Positions 1 to 8,167 of a stretch of 31,269 nucleotides of DNA are shown one piece after another. The notes under the pieces are model-generated. The model saw nothing but the letters and a program-made list of their open reading frames with translations, was not told the DNA's origin and ran no database searches. Source of the stretch: an uncultured Collinsella sp. (GTDB taxonomy: Bacteria > Actinomycetota > Coriobacteriia > Coriobacteriales > Coriobacteriaceae); contig UQZM01000018.1 in NCBI GenBank assembly GCA_900545615.1, positions 1 through 31,269 on the forward strand. Reading direction: 5' to 3'. Position 1 is the stretch's first letter. Each line of letters opens with the position of its first letter. Position numbers and translations under genes: made by a program.

Positions 1-90
1 ACCGCCCTCGCGGAGCCCCTATTCTTCTTTCCGGACATGCCGTCCTCCGATCTCCCGGGGCCGGCCGGTCCGGCCCTCAGGGTATCGGGT

Positions 91-128
91 TCCCATATTC
101 ATCCGTACATGTACGGATGAATATGGGA
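91..128. repeat. 38-bp perfect palindrome
   Basis: The 19-nt half-site beginning TCCCATATTCATCCG is followed immediately by its exact reverse complement, with the centre at ACATGT and no spacer. A perfect uninterrupted palindrome this long is rare by chance. As DNA it could bind a dimeric or tetrameric regulator or extrude a cruciform; as RNA it would form a long hairpin ending in GGGAGG, which is the ribosome site of the short frame starting at 138. A GC-rich stretch containing GGCCGGCC lies just before it (about 60-75). What it does is unknown. Confidence 0.9.
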
Positions 129-137
129 GGTGTTCGG

Positions 138-311
138 ATGAAGTCGATAATCAAGGGTATCCAGAATAAACCCTGCGCAGGGGTGGTTTTTGTTCGGCGA
201 ATCGGTAGAATCGAATACAAGAAGAAGTTCAAAGCGCATCCGATGGGGTGCGCTTTTTTGAGGGAGGCAGCATGGCATATCGTCTGGACATCAAGCGCAT
301 TCTTTCGATGA
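138..311 (+). CDS. possible short leader ORF before yitT-like gene
   Basis: A 57-codon frame starts with ATG at 138, seven bases after GGGAGG (125-130), a better ribosome site than most shadow frames have. The product starts MKSIIKGIQNKPCAGVVFVR, is basic, and has no domain I recognise. Its coding passes through the terminator-like hairpin at 231-259 and runs 40 nt into the start of the next gene in another frame. If translated, ribosomes would open the hairpin and could couple expression of the downstream gene. It may equally be a chance frame in a structured leader; the composition gives no clear support for coding. Confidence 0.2.
   Translation: MKSIIKGIQNKPCAGVVFVRRIGRIEYKKKFKAHPMGCAFLREAAWHIVWTSSAFFR
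231..259 (+). terminator. terminator-like hairpin abutting the next gene's RBS
   Basis: AAAGCGCATCC (231-241) pairs with GGGTGCGCTTT (246-256), one T-G wobble, four-base loop, followed by a run of T. This is a classic intrinsic terminator. It ends only a few bases before the GAGGGAGG ribosome site of the gene at 272, so it sits inside that gene's leader unless transcription starts very late. It may end an upstream transcript or act as an attenuator. Confidence 0.75.
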
Positions 312-1162
312 ACTTCTTTCACGACCTGCCCCAGATCATGTTGGGGTGTGCCTTGGCCGCCATCGCGACCGACTTGTTTTTGATTCCCAACGGTCTTGCC
401 GCCGGTGGCGTTACGGGCCTTGCCACCATTATCCAGGCGGTCGGCGCGGCGCGCGGCCTATCGCTTCCCGTTGGTATTCAGACGATCGTGATGAACGCCT
501 TGCTGTTGTTGGTCGTTATGCGCGAGGGCGGCATGTTCTACGTGGTGCAGACCGCGACGGGCTTTGTGCTGCTGGGCTTCTTTACCGATCTGTTCGCCCC
601 GTTTGTAGCACCTCTGGCGGATGCGGACCTGATGCTCCCTGCCATGTGGGGCGGCATTATTACGGGCATCGGTTACGGCATGGTGTTGCGCGCCGGCGCC
701 AACACCGGCGGCTCGGACACGATTGGCCAAATCATCTCGCGTAACACCTCGCTGCCGGTGGGCTCGACCGTCATGGCGATCGATGTTGCCGTATGCGCGC
801 TATCGGCTCCGGTCTTTTCAATCGAAAACGCACTATATGCAGGCCTTTCGATGGTCATTAGCGGCTACGTGATCGATGCCGTGGTCGATGGTGGCAACAA
901 GCGCCGTATGGTACTCATCATCTCGGACAAGTTCCCTGATATCGCTGCCGATATCATGTATGGCCTGGGTCGTGGTTGTACCAAGTTTAAGGCGACTGGC
1001 ATGTATTCGGGTGCCGAGAAGCCGGTGATTATGGTCATCGTGAGCCGTCGAGAGCTCAATACCCTCAAGACGATTGTGCGCGAGCGCGATCCTCATGCCA
1101 TCGTGACGGTTGCCGACGTTACGGAAGCCTTCGGCGAGGGCTTTAAGGACATTAACGCGTAG
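272..1162 (+). CDS. YitT family membrane protein (DUF161 plus DUF2179)
   Basis: The 296-residue product begins MAYRLDIKRILSMNFF. The ATG at 272 follows GAGGGAGG (about 260-267) at good spacing; an in-frame GTG at 248 lies inside the terminator stem and is unlikely. The first ~200 residues are hydrophobic, with glycine-rich segments typical of the YitT integral membrane family (GGVTGLATII near 50; GANTGGSDTIGQI near 150). The last ~80 residues form the soluble DUF2179 domain (SGAEKPVIMVIVSRREL, then DPHAIVTVADVTEAFGEGF). Members are widespread in Gram-positive bacteria; the transported substrate, if any, is not established. No clear terminator follows before the transketolase genes. The family call is secure; the function is not. 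Confidence 0.9.
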   Translation: MAYRLDIKRILSMNFFHDLPQIMLGCALAAIATDLFLIPNGLAAGGVTGLATIIQAVGAARGLSLPVGIQTIVMNALLLLVVMREGGMFYVVQTATGFVLLGFFTDLFAPFVAPLADADLMLPAMWGGIITGIGYGMVLRAGANTGGSDTIGQIISRNTSLPVGSTVMAIDVAVCALSAPVFSIENALYAGLSMVISGYVIDAVVDGGNKRRMVLIISDKFPDIAADIMYGLGRGCTKFKATGMYSGAEKPVIMVIVSRRELNTLKTIVRERDPHAIVTVADVTEAFGEGFKDINA

Positions 1163-1369
1163 GGGCGACCGCGTTCCATCCAAAAGACGTTCACATTGAT
1201 AAACCGTTTCATCAGCGGTTCTGCCTGCTAAATTGTTCAAATAATGATAAAAACTCTGGTAAAGCCATCAGTTTCCAGCATAATGAATGACGTACGTGCA
1301 TTGCGGCTGTGTTGGGATTACCTTCGGTGCCGTGCGCATTTTGTCTAATGAGGATGAAAGGAAGGCACA

Positions 1370-2200
1370 ATGAGCGACGAAGAGCTCAAAAAGGTTGCCA
1401 ACGAGGTAAGGAAGGGCATCGTCACCGGCGTGCACGCTGCCAAGTCCGGCCATCCGGGCGGTTCGCTCGGCGCTGCCGACATCATGACCTATCTGTACTT
1501 TGAGGAAATGAACGTCGACCCGGCCGATCCCCGCAAGGCCGATCGCGACCGTTTTGTGCTCTCCAAGGGCCATTGCGCTCCGGGCCTGTACGCCGTGCTC
1601 GCCGAGCGCGGATTCTTCCCCAAGGAGGATCTCGAGACGCTGCGCCACATCGGCAGTCACCTGCAGGGTCACCCCAACATGAACGACACCCCGGGCGTTG
1701 ACATGTCTACCGGTTCGCTCGGCCAGGGCATCTCCGCCGCCGTGGGCATGGCGGTTGCCGCCAAGCACTGGGGCGATACTTACCGCACGTACGCCCTGCT
1801 GGGCGATGGCGAGAGCGAGGAGGGCCAGGTCTGGGAGGCCGCCATGTTTGCCGGCAATCAGCAGCTCGATAACCTCTGCGTGATCGTCGACCACAACGGT
1901 CTGCAGATCGACGGCCCCGTCGAGGAGGTCAACGACCCCATGCCGCTCGCCGACAAGTTCCGCGCGTTCAAGTTCCACGTGGTGGAGCTCGCCGACGGCA
2001 ACGACTTCGACCAGATCCGCGCCGCCTTTGCCGAGGCTCGCGCTACCAAGGGCCAGCCGACCGCCATTATCGCCGAGACCATGAAGGGCAAGGGCGTTTC
2101 CTTTATGGAGAACCAGGTTGGTTGGCACGGTAAGGCCCCCAACGATGAACAGTTTGAGCTGGCCATGGCAGAGCTCACGGCCGCCGGAGAGGAGCTCTAG
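1370..2200 (+). CDS. transketolase, N-terminal (TPP-binding) subunit
   Basis: This 276-residue protein is the thiamine-diphosphate-binding half of a split transketolase, which moves two-carbon ketol units between sugar phosphates in the non-oxidative pentose phosphate pathway. Visible motifs are SGHPGGSLGAADI near residues 25-37, LSKGHCAPGLYA near 65, and the TPP/Mg motif GDGESEEGQVWEAA at about 144, ending in the expected Asn of VIVDHNGLQ. The ATG at 1370 follows AAAGGAAGG. The partner subunit starts two bases after this stop codon, so the two are certainly co-transcribed and probably translationally coupled. Two-gene transketolases are common in Gram-positive bacteria and archaea. A related 1-deoxyxylulose or other ketolase activity cannot be excluded from sequence alone. 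Confidence 0.93.
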   Translation: MSDEELKKVANEVRKGIVTGVHAAKSGHPGGSLGAADIMTYLYFEEMNVDPADPRKADRDRFVLSKGHCAPGLYAVLAERGFFPKEDLETLRHIGSHLQGHPNMNDTPGVDMSTGSLGQGISAAVGMAVAAKHWGDTYRTYALLGDGESEEGQVWEAAMFAGNQQLDNLCVIVDHNGLQIDGPVEEVNDPMPLADKFRAFKFHVVELADGNDFDQIRAAFAEARATKGQPTAIIAETMKGKGVSFMENQVGWHGKAPNDEQFELAMAELTAAGEEL

Positions 2201-2201
2201 G

Positions 2202-3143
2202 ATGGCAGACGTCAAGAAAATCGCCACGCGTGTAAGCTACGGCGAGGCCCTCGTCGAGCTCGCCAACGAGCACGATGACTTTGTGGTCCTCGACGCCGAC
2301 CTGGCCGCCGCCACGCAGACCGGCAAATTTAAGGCCGCATGCCCCGACCGCTTCTTCGACGTGGGTATCGCCGAGAGCAACCTGATGGGTGTTGCCGCCG
2401 GTATCGCGACCACCGGTCGTGTTGCCTTCGCGAGCACCTTTGCCATGTTCGCTGCCGGTCGCGCCTTTGAGCAGGTCCGTAACTCCATCGGCTACCCGCA
2501 CCTTAACGTTAAGATCGGTGCCACGCACGCCGGTATCTCGGTGGGCGAGGATGGCGCCACGCACCAGTGCTGCGAGGATATCGCCCTGATGCGCGTCATC
2601 CCTGGCATGACCGTGATTGTTCCCGCCGACGACGTGGAGGCCCGCGCCGTGACGCGCGCCGCCTACGAGTGCGACGGTCCGGTGTACATGCGCTTCGCCC
2701 GTTTGGCCTCGCCGGTTATCAACGACCCCGAGACCTACAAGTTCGAGTTGGGTAAGGGCATTGTCATGCGCGAGGGCGCCGATGTGACCATCATCGCCTG
2801 CGGCCTGATGGTCGGCGAGGCTCTCGAGGCCGCCGAGCAGCTCGCTGCCGAGGGTATCGACGCCGAGGTCATCAACATGCACACCATCAAGCCCATCGAT
2901 GCCGACCTGATCGTCAAGAGCGCCACCAAGACCGGCCACGTCGTGACCGTCGAGGAGCACTCTGTGATCGGTGGCCTGGGCAGCGCCGTTGCCGACGTCC
3001 TGTGCGAACAGTGCCCGACGTCGCTCAAGAAGATCGGCGTCAACGACACCTTCGGTGAGTCTGGCCCGGGTGCCGAGCTCTTGCACAAGTATGGCCTGGA
3101 CGCCGCCAACATCGTGGCGACCACCAAGGAGTTCTTGGCATAA
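2202..3143 (+). CDS. transketolase, C-terminal (pyrimidine-binding and C-domain) subunit
   Basis: This 313-residue partner begins MADVKKIATRVSYGEALVEL. The ATG at 2202 uses a GGAGAGGAG ribosome site inside the end of the preceding gene; the frame upstream of it is only overlap. Motifs are FFDVGIAESNLMGVAAGIA (the Glu contacts the TPP pyrimidine ring), FASTFAMFAAGRAFEQVRN, and GATHAGISVGEDGATHQ. The C-terminal ~120 residues are the transketolase C domain (ADVTIIACGLMVGEALEAAE; HVVTVEEHSVIGGLGSAV). It forms an alpha2beta2-type enzyme with the product at 1370-2200. A strong terminator at 3191 closes this two-gene unit. Confidence 0.93.
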   Translation: MADVKKIATRVSYGEALVELANEHDDFVVLDADLAAATQTGKFKAACPDRFFDVGIAESNLMGVAAGIATTGRVAFASTFAMFAAGRAFEQVRNSIGYPHLNVKIGATHAGISVGEDGATHQCCEDIALMRVIPGMTVIVPADDVEARAVTRAAYECDGPVYMRFARLASPVINDPETYKFELGKGIVMREGADVTIIACGLMVGEALEAAEQLAAEGIDAEVINMHTIKPIDADLIVKSATKTGHVVTVEEHSVIGGLGSAVADVLCEQCPTSLKKIGVNDTFGESGPGAELLHKYGLDAANIVATTKEFLA

Positions 3144-3190
3144 GGCAAGGCGAGGCAAAGCATCGCTTCAGCAACCGTATGCAATCCATA

Positions 3191-3226
3191 ACAGGGGCGT
3201 CCCCAAAGAGGACGCCCCTGTTTTTT
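3191..3226 (+). terminator. intrinsic terminator of the transketolase unit
   Basis: ACAGGGGCGTCC (3191-3202) pairs perfectly with GGACGCCCCTGT (3210-3221) across a seven-base loop, and six T residues follow. It lies 48 bases after the transketolase stop codon. Confidence 0.93.
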
Positions 3227-3372
3227 GTCGGCAACAAACAAATTAGGCCCGCACCAAGTAAGGGCTTTCTCCGGGAAACGGGCCCAGACCAGCAAAGTGC
3301 AATTCAGACCCCAAGCACGGCGCTGCTGCACCCAAGTAAAACGCAGCGACCCCTTAGTTATCGCAGGCCGGA

Positions 3373-3481
3373 CACAGGGTTACTCTCCAAATCTTTCCGC
3401 AGGACGGAGGAGCCCCCGCCGCACGTAGTGCGCAGCGGGGGCTCCGACATGTCCGAGGACGATTTGGAGAGTAACCCTGTG
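3373..3481. repeat. 109-nt two-tier inverted repeat
   Basis: The outer arms are a perfect 21-bp inverted repeat (3373-3393 and 3461-3481, beginning CACAGGGTTACTCTCC). Inside, after a symmetric 15-nt internal loop on each side, lies a second perfect 11-bp stem, GGAGCCCCCGC (3409-3419) with its complement at 3435-3445, and then a small CGCAC/GTGCG tip. Weaker symmetry (CTTAG, GGCCG) continues outward on both flanks. The layout looks like a decayed miniature element or a structured RNA. The 449-bp stretch 3144-3592 holds this, the terminator before it, and no convincing gene. Confidence 0.85.
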
Positions 3482-3592
3482 CACGGCCGACGGGATCCCT
3501 AAGCACGCCATGCTTCTTATGTGCAGCAAAGCTAATGCTGCTAAAATACAAAGCGCTCATGTAGTTTAAACGCACGACGATAAGGAGCACCA

Positions 3593-4813
3593 GTGGGTAA
3601 CCACTTCCGTACCTCCGGTGCGGGCGATGATGCCCCCAAGACGCAGGCAGGCGTCCAGGGCAGTCGTTTCGCCACTCCGGATTCAGAGGGCCAGCCTGTT
3701 GCTCAGGCCCCCGCTCAGCCGGCAGATCAGGCACAGCCGGCATCCGATCCCTTTGCCTACAATCCAACCAGCGATGTCGCGCTTTCCGGTGCGGCGGGTT
3801 TTGAGCCCGTTCAGGCCGTGACCGCTCGCGTGGAGCAGCCTCAGGCTGGTGCCGCCACGCTGCAGCCTACCATGGCCGGCATTCCCGACCCCTTGGCCCC
3901 TGCGACGCCGGCTCCTCAGCCTGCGCAGTCCGGTCTCTTTGCCGCTATTCCCGACCCCACGCAGCCTGCTGCTCCGGTGGTCGAGAGCGATCAGGCCGCC
4001 GAGGTCGCAAGCCTCGATAACGCGCTCAACAACCCCGATTTTACGTCGGTGTTTGCACCCATCGATCCGCAGGCCAGCCGCAAGAAGATGGCCAAGCAGG
4101 CCGGTGTCGAGCCCGTCATCCTTATGGAGCATGTCACCAAGATCTATCCGGCACAGCCCAACAAGCCTGCACTCGACGACATCAACATCGAGATCTATCC
4201 GGGCGAGTTCGTCTTCCTGGTCGGTCACTCCGGCTCGGGTAAGACCACGCTGCTGTCGACGCTCAACCGTGACGTCAAGCCGACGAGCGGTCGCATCCTG
4301 GTTGCCGGTCAGGACCTCATGAAGATCAAGAACCGCAAGGTTCCGTTCCTGCGCCGCCAGATTGGCGCCGTGTTCCAGGACTTTAAGCTTCTGCCGCAAA
4401 AGACCGCCTACGAAAACGTGGCGTTTGCCCTGCAGTGCATCGGCAAGCCCAAGGGCGTCATTCGCAGCCAGGTGCCCGAGGTGCTGCGTCTGGTCGGCCT
4501 GGCCGATCAGATGGACTCGCTGCCCGACCAGCTTTCCGGTGGCGAGCAGCAGCGCGTTGCCGTCGCCCGCGCTATGGTCAACCGTCCGCCGCTGCTGATC
4601 TGCGACGAGCCGACGGGCAACCTCGACCCGGCGATCTCGCTGGGCATCATGAAGCTGCTCGAGCGTATTAACCGCACCGGCACCACCGTGATCGTCGCCA
4701 CGCACGACCGCGAGATGGTCGATAGCATGCACCGTCGCGTGATCGCCCTCGAGGGCGGCCACGTCATCCGCGACCAGGAGAGGGGAGGTTACGGCAACTA
4801 TGGCACCAACTAA
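3593..4813 (+). CDS. ftsE: cell division ATP-binding protein FtsE, with a long N-terminal extension
   Basis: FtsE is the cytoplasmic ATPase of the FtsEX complex, which controls peptidoglycan hydrolases at the division site. The GTG at 3593 follows AAGGAG. Residues ~174-406 are a full ABC domain: Walker A GHSGSGKT at 211, Q-loop region VFQDFKLLPQKT, signature LSGGEQQ at 314, Walker B LLICDEPTGNLD with the Asp/Glu pair at 338-339, and H-loop ATHD near 370. FtsE is normally 220-230 residues; this one is 406, because ~170 residues rich in Pro, Gln and Ala precede the ABC core (QPVAQAPAQPADQAQPAS, IPDPTQPAAP). The extension has no hydrophobic segment and is probably disordered. FtsX overlaps the 3' end by 14 nt. 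Confidence 0.95.
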   Translation: MGNHFRTSGAGDDAPKTQAGVQGSRFATPDSEGQPVAQAPAQPADQAQPASDPFAYNPTSDVALSGAAGFEPVQAVTARVEQPQAGAATLQPTMAGIPDPLAPATPAPQPAQSGLFAAIPDPTQPAAPVVESDQAAEVASLDNALNNPDFTSVFAPIDPQASRKKMAKQAGVEPVILMEHVTKIYPAQPNKPALDDINIEIYPGEFVFLVGHSGSGKTTLLSTLNRDVKPTSGRILVAGQDLMKIKNRKVPFLRRQIGAVFQDFKLLPQKTAYENVAFALQCIGKPKGVIRSQVPEVLRLVGLADQMDSLPDQLSGGEQQRVAVARAMVNRPPLLICDEPTGNLDPAISLGIMKLLERINRTGTTVIVATHDREMVDSMHRRVIALEGGHVIRDQERGGYGNYGTN

Positions 4814-5720
4814 CGTGGGCTACTCCTTCAAAGAGGCAATCAGCCACTTCTTCCGTAACTGGACTACCTCGCTCGGCGCCGTCATCACGATCTTCCTTTC
4901 GCTGTTTATCATCGGCCTGTTCATTATGGGCTCCGCGGTGCTGAACTCCGTGATCGGCACCGTCGAGGATCAGGTTGTCATCAACGCCTTCATTAGTGAT
5001 GACGCCGATCAGGCTGATGTTCAGGCTTTTGAGGCCGAGCTTAAGACGTGGAGCAACGTCAAGTCCGTGACCTATAAGGACAAGGACGACGCGAAGGCCG
5101 AGTATTCGAGCAAGATGTCGGGCAACGCCGACGCCACCATGAGCGCGCTCGATGGCCAGAACCCGCTGCCGGCTTCCTTCGCTATTGAGATGGACGATCC
5201 GTCCAAGGTCGAGAGCACGGCAGAGAAGCTCAAGAAGGATGCCGATTTCCAGAAGATCGTGGATGACGGCGACGTCAACGCGAGCGTGCTGTACGGCCAG
5301 GAGGCAGTGAGCCGCCTGTTCCAGGTGACCAACTACATCCGCATCGCCGCCGTGGTGCTCGTTGGCCTTCTGACCTTTATCGCTTTCATCTTCATCAACA
5401 ACACGATTCGCCTATCCATCACGGCACGTCGTCGTGAGATTGCGATTATGCGTCTGGTCGGCGCCAGCAACGGCTTCATTCGCGGCCCGTTTATCACCGA
5501 GGGCGTACTACAGGCCATTTTGGGCTCGTTGCTTTCCATCGGCGTTCTGGAGCTGCTGCGCAACCTGATGATTCCGCGTCTGCAGGAGAGCATCGGCTGG
5601 ATGTCGTTTGCCCTGCCGATGCAGTACTACTTGGTGACCTATGCTGCGCTGATTCTGGTCGGCGTGATTATCGGTTTCTTTGGTTCTGCCATCGCCATGC
5701 GCCGCTACCTGCGCGTGTAG
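4800..5720 (+). CDS. ftsX: cell division permease FtsX
   Basis: This 306-residue protein is the membrane partner of FtsE. Topology follows the family: a short cytoplasmic N-terminus, TM1 at about 20-45 (VITIFLSLFIIGLFIMGSAV), an extracellular domain of ~130 residues that normally contacts a peptidoglycan hydrolase or its adaptor, then TM2 near 180-200, TM3 near 230-250 and TM4 near 277-300. The TARRREIAIMRLVGAS segment after TM2 is the characteristic coupling region. The ATG at 4800 lies inside the ftsE coding end, so translation is coupled. No hydrolase gene follows directly; a terminator ends the unit. Confidence 0.95.
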   Translation: MAPTNVGYSFKEAISHFFRNWTTSLGAVITIFLSLFIIGLFIMGSAVLNSVIGTVEDQVVINAFISDDADQADVQAFEAELKTWSNVKSVTYKDKDDAKAEYSSKMSGNADATMSALDGQNPLPASFAIEMDDPSKVESTAEKLKKDADFQKIVDDGDVNASVLYGQEAVSRLFQVTNYIRIAAVVLVGLLTFIAFIFINNTIRLSITARRREIAIMRLVGASNGFIRGPFITEGVLQAILGSLLSIGVLELLRNLMIPRLQESIGWMSFALPMQYYLVTYAALILVGVIIGFFGSAIAMRRYLRV

Positions 5721-5744
5721 GCATGCCTGGAATTCATCCCTTCC

Positions 5745-5777
5745 AACGGGTCGTCTCTTATGGGGCGGCCCGTTTTT
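5745..5777 (+). terminator. intrinsic terminator after ftsX
   Basis: AACGGGTCG (5745-5753) pairs with CGGCCCGTT (5765-5773), one T-G wobble, and a run of six T residues ends the stem. It lies 24 bases after the ftsX stop codon. Confidence 0.88.
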
Positions 5778-5855
5778 TGATCCCTAGGGGACGGCAGGAA
5801 AGCGAATCATTTGGGTAGACTCTTTGGAGTTCGCAATCGATAGTTAGGAGGCGCC

Positions 5856-7991
5856 ATGGGGCGCAATAACAAGCATAAGCGTGGAGCTCGCAATAAGCGC
5901 GGGCCGGTGCGCAGCGAACGCCGTCCGAGCCTGACCGGGCGCGTGCAGCTCCATGAGCACAGTGCCTATGTCATAACCGAGAATGGCGACTACAAGGTCA
6001 TGGGCCGCGGTAAGCGCGAGATCATGGATGGCGATACCGTTGCCGTGAGCATTAAGAACAGCCCGCACGGTGAGCGGCGCGCCGTGATCGAGGGCGTGGT
6101 TGAGCGTGCAGCCATAAGCGTGGTGGGCACGTACCAGACCGCCGGTCCGCTCGGTGTGATTGAGCCGCTCGATTCGCGTCTGAAGGCCGACTTCTTCATT
6201 CTGCCCGAGGATACCTCGGCGGATCGTCTGGGCGTCCACCCGGGTGATGCTGTTGTCGCGCACATTTTGACCTACCCGACGCGCCTGGAATCGGGCACCG
6301 TGACGATTGAACGCCGCATTGGCGGAGATGACGCGCCCGATTTGGGCGTTCAATATGTGATGGCGCGTTACGGCTATACCGATAGCTATCCCGAGGCCGC
6401 GCTGGACGAGGCCGAGGGGCTTTCGCTCGATGTGTCCGCGGCGCTTAAGGACCCGCTCCGCCGCGATCTGCGCGACCGCTTTGTCATCACGATCGACCCG
6501 GTCGACGCGCGCGACTTTGACGATGCCATTTCGCTGGAGCGTACGCCCGAGGGTGGCTACAAGCTGGGTGTGCATATCGCCGACGTTTCACACTATGTGG
6601 CTTGGGACGGGCATATCGATCTTGAGGCTCGCCATCGTACGACATCGGTGTATCTGGCCGATCGCGTGCTTCCCATGCTGCCCGAACGCCTGTCCTGTGA
6701 CCTGTGCTCGCTTCGCCCTGACGAGGACCGTCTTGCGTTTACCGTCGATATCGAGCTCGATGCGCAGGGTCGCGTGCGGCATTACGATCCGTATCCCAGC
6801 GTGATTCGCTCGCGTGTGCGTATGGACTATGACGGCGCCGAGGCGCTGCTGGTGCGTGCCGGCGCGGTTGAGTATTCGGTGCTGGAGGGTGCAGCCGAGG
6901 ATGTTGCGGCTGCCGAGACCTCGCGCGAGGAAGCGCTTGAGCGCGGTCTTGCGTGCGAGGAGGCCGCCCGCGGCTACAACATCGACCTCGGCGATTTCCT
7001 TGTCGCCGCTAACGAACTCGCCGAACTTCGCCGTCGTATTCGTCGCGCCCGCGGCTCAGTCGATTTTGACACAGCCGAGATTCGCGCTCTATTGGATGAG
7101 GACGGAGTGCCCGTGCAGATTGTGGCGCGTGAGCGTTCGTGTGCCACGTCGCTTATCGAGGAAGCCATGCTGCTCGCCAACGAGTGCGTTGCAGAGTGGC
7201 TGGCAGACCGTGATATCGAGGCCTGCTATCGTGTGCATGAGGATCCGAGCCCCGATAGCCTGCACGGTGCTGCCGTTGCGCTGGCGCAGCTAGGCATCAT
7301 CGACGATCGCCGTGCTGCCGGTATTGCCCTGGGGAGCCCCGATGAGCTGCAGGCTGCAGTTGATGCTGCCGCCGGTACGGCCAACGCACCGCTCGTCAAC
7401 ACGCTGCTTCTGCGCAGCATGCAGCGCGCGCTGTACAAGCCGCGCAACGAGGGCCACTTTGCGCTCGCCGCGCCGTGCTACTGTCACTTTACGAGTCCCA
7501 TCCGTCGCTACCCCGATCTGGTGGTGCACCGCGTGCTCAAACTGCAGTTGGCCTATGAGCAGCTCGGCGGCAAGGACGCCTTGGTCCGTACGCCGCGGCT
7601 GATCGGTAAGGGGCGCGAGTCGCTGCCGCGCATTCTGCCGCAGATCTGCCGCGCATGTAGCGATGCCGAGCGCGCGGCAGATGCCGCCAGCCATGCGACG
7701 CAAAAGATCAAGATTGCCCAGTACTATGAGGACCGTCTGGGTGAGCGATATGCCGGAACCGTCTCGTGGGTTAGCAGCATGGGCCTCTTTGTGCGCTTGG
7801 ACCTAACACAGGTCGAGGGCCTGGTTTCAATTAAGAGCCTGGGCAACGAGTGGTTCGAGTTCGACGAGGACGCGCTAACGCTCACAGGTGCCGACACGGG
7901 CACCCGTTACGAGCTGGGGCAGCGCGTGATTATCGAGGTCTCGCGCGTCAATACCACGCGTGGGCACTTGGACTTCAAGCTTATCCATTAG
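5856..7991 (+). CDS. rnr: ribonuclease R (RNase II/RNB family exoribonuclease)
   Basis: This 711-residue 3'-5' exoribonuclease degrades structured RNA and takes part in rRNA and tmRNA-linked turnover. The ATG at 5856 follows AGGAGG. It has a basic N-terminal tail (GRNNKHKRGARNKRGP), cold-shock/OB domains to about 200, the RNB catalytic domain at ~205-560 and a C-terminal S1 domain from ~625 (RYAGTVSWVSSMGLFVRLD). Catalytic acidic residues lie in ITIDPVDARDFDDAIS (about 210-225), and the conserved HFTSPIRRYPDLVVHR is near 543-558. Length is close to the family norm. In many genomes rnr lies next to smpB; here smpB is 8.6 kb further on, with several accessory-looking genes between. Confidence 0.95.
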   Translation: MGRNNKHKRGARNKRGPVRSERRPSLTGRVQLHEHSAYVITENGDYKVMGRGKREIMDGDTVAVSIKNSPHGERRAVIEGVVERAAISVVGTYQTAGPLGVIEPLDSRLKADFFILPEDTSADRLGVHPGDAVVAHILTYPTRLESGTVTIERRIGGDDAPDLGVQYVMARYGYTDSYPEAALDEAEGLSLDVSAALKDPLRRDLRDRFVITIDPVDARDFDDAISLERTPEGGYKLGVHIADVSHYVAWDGHIDLEARHRTTSVYLADRVLPMLPERLSCDLCSLRPDEDRLAFTVDIELDAQGRVRHYDPYPSVIRSRVRMDYDGAEALLVRAGAVEYSVLEGAAEDVAAAETSREEALERGLACEEAARGYNIDLGDFLVAANELAELRRRIRRARGSVDFDTAEIRALLDEDGVPVQIVARERSCATSLIEEAMLLANECVAEWLADRDIEACYRVHEDPSPDSLHGAAVALAQLGIIDDRRAAGIALGSPDELQAAVDAAAGTANAPLVNTLLLRSMQRALYKPRNEGHFALAAPCYCHFTSPIRRYPDLVVHRVLKLQLAYEQLGGKDALVRTPRLIGKGRESLPRILPQICRACSDAERAADAASHATQKIKIAQYYEDRLGERYAGTVSWVSSMGLFVRLDLTQVEGLVSIKSLGNEWFEFDEDALTLTGADTGTRYELGQRVIIEVSRVNTTRGHLDFKLIH

Positions 7992-8017
7992 CCAAATCCC
8001 GACTCATGGTGGAGGAG

Positions 8018-8050
8018 CGGAGGGCGGCCTTTCGGGACCGCCCTTCGCAT
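8018..8050 (+). terminator. weak terminator-like hairpin after rnr
   Basis: GGGCGG (8022-8027) pairs with CCGCCC (8038-8043), and the flanks add further weak pairs. Only a broken T-rich stretch follows (TTCGCATTTG), so termination may be inefficient. Confidence 0.45.
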
Positions 8051-8110
8051 TTGAATCGTGGCTACCTTGCCGTCTGCTCGGCCGCCCGCTTACCTGCTAT
8101 TTGAGAGGTA

Positions 8111-8148
8111 AAACCTACCAAAATAAACCTGTCCCTTTTGGCAGGTTT
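8111..8148. promoter_or_regulatory. inverted repeat before the recombinase gene, possible recombinase site or operator
   Basis: AAACCTACCAAAA (8111-8123) and TTTTGGCAGGTTT (8136-8148) match as an inverted repeat at 12 of 13 positions, with a 12-bp spacer. The whole is 38 bp and lies 20 bp before the recombinase start. Serine recombinases bind short inverted half-sites and often repress themselves, so this is a plausible binding site. However, the spacer contains CCTGTCCC, also present in the hairpin at 30865-30911, so it may instead be a dispersed repeat. Confidence 0.5.
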
Positions 8149-8167
8149 ACAAGAAAGCGGGGATGAG

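Noticed and set aside
1..120. Open frames running in from the window edge
   Set aside because: Two or three frames are open at once over this short GC-rich stretch and none shows recognisable protein; cannot be called as a gene end.
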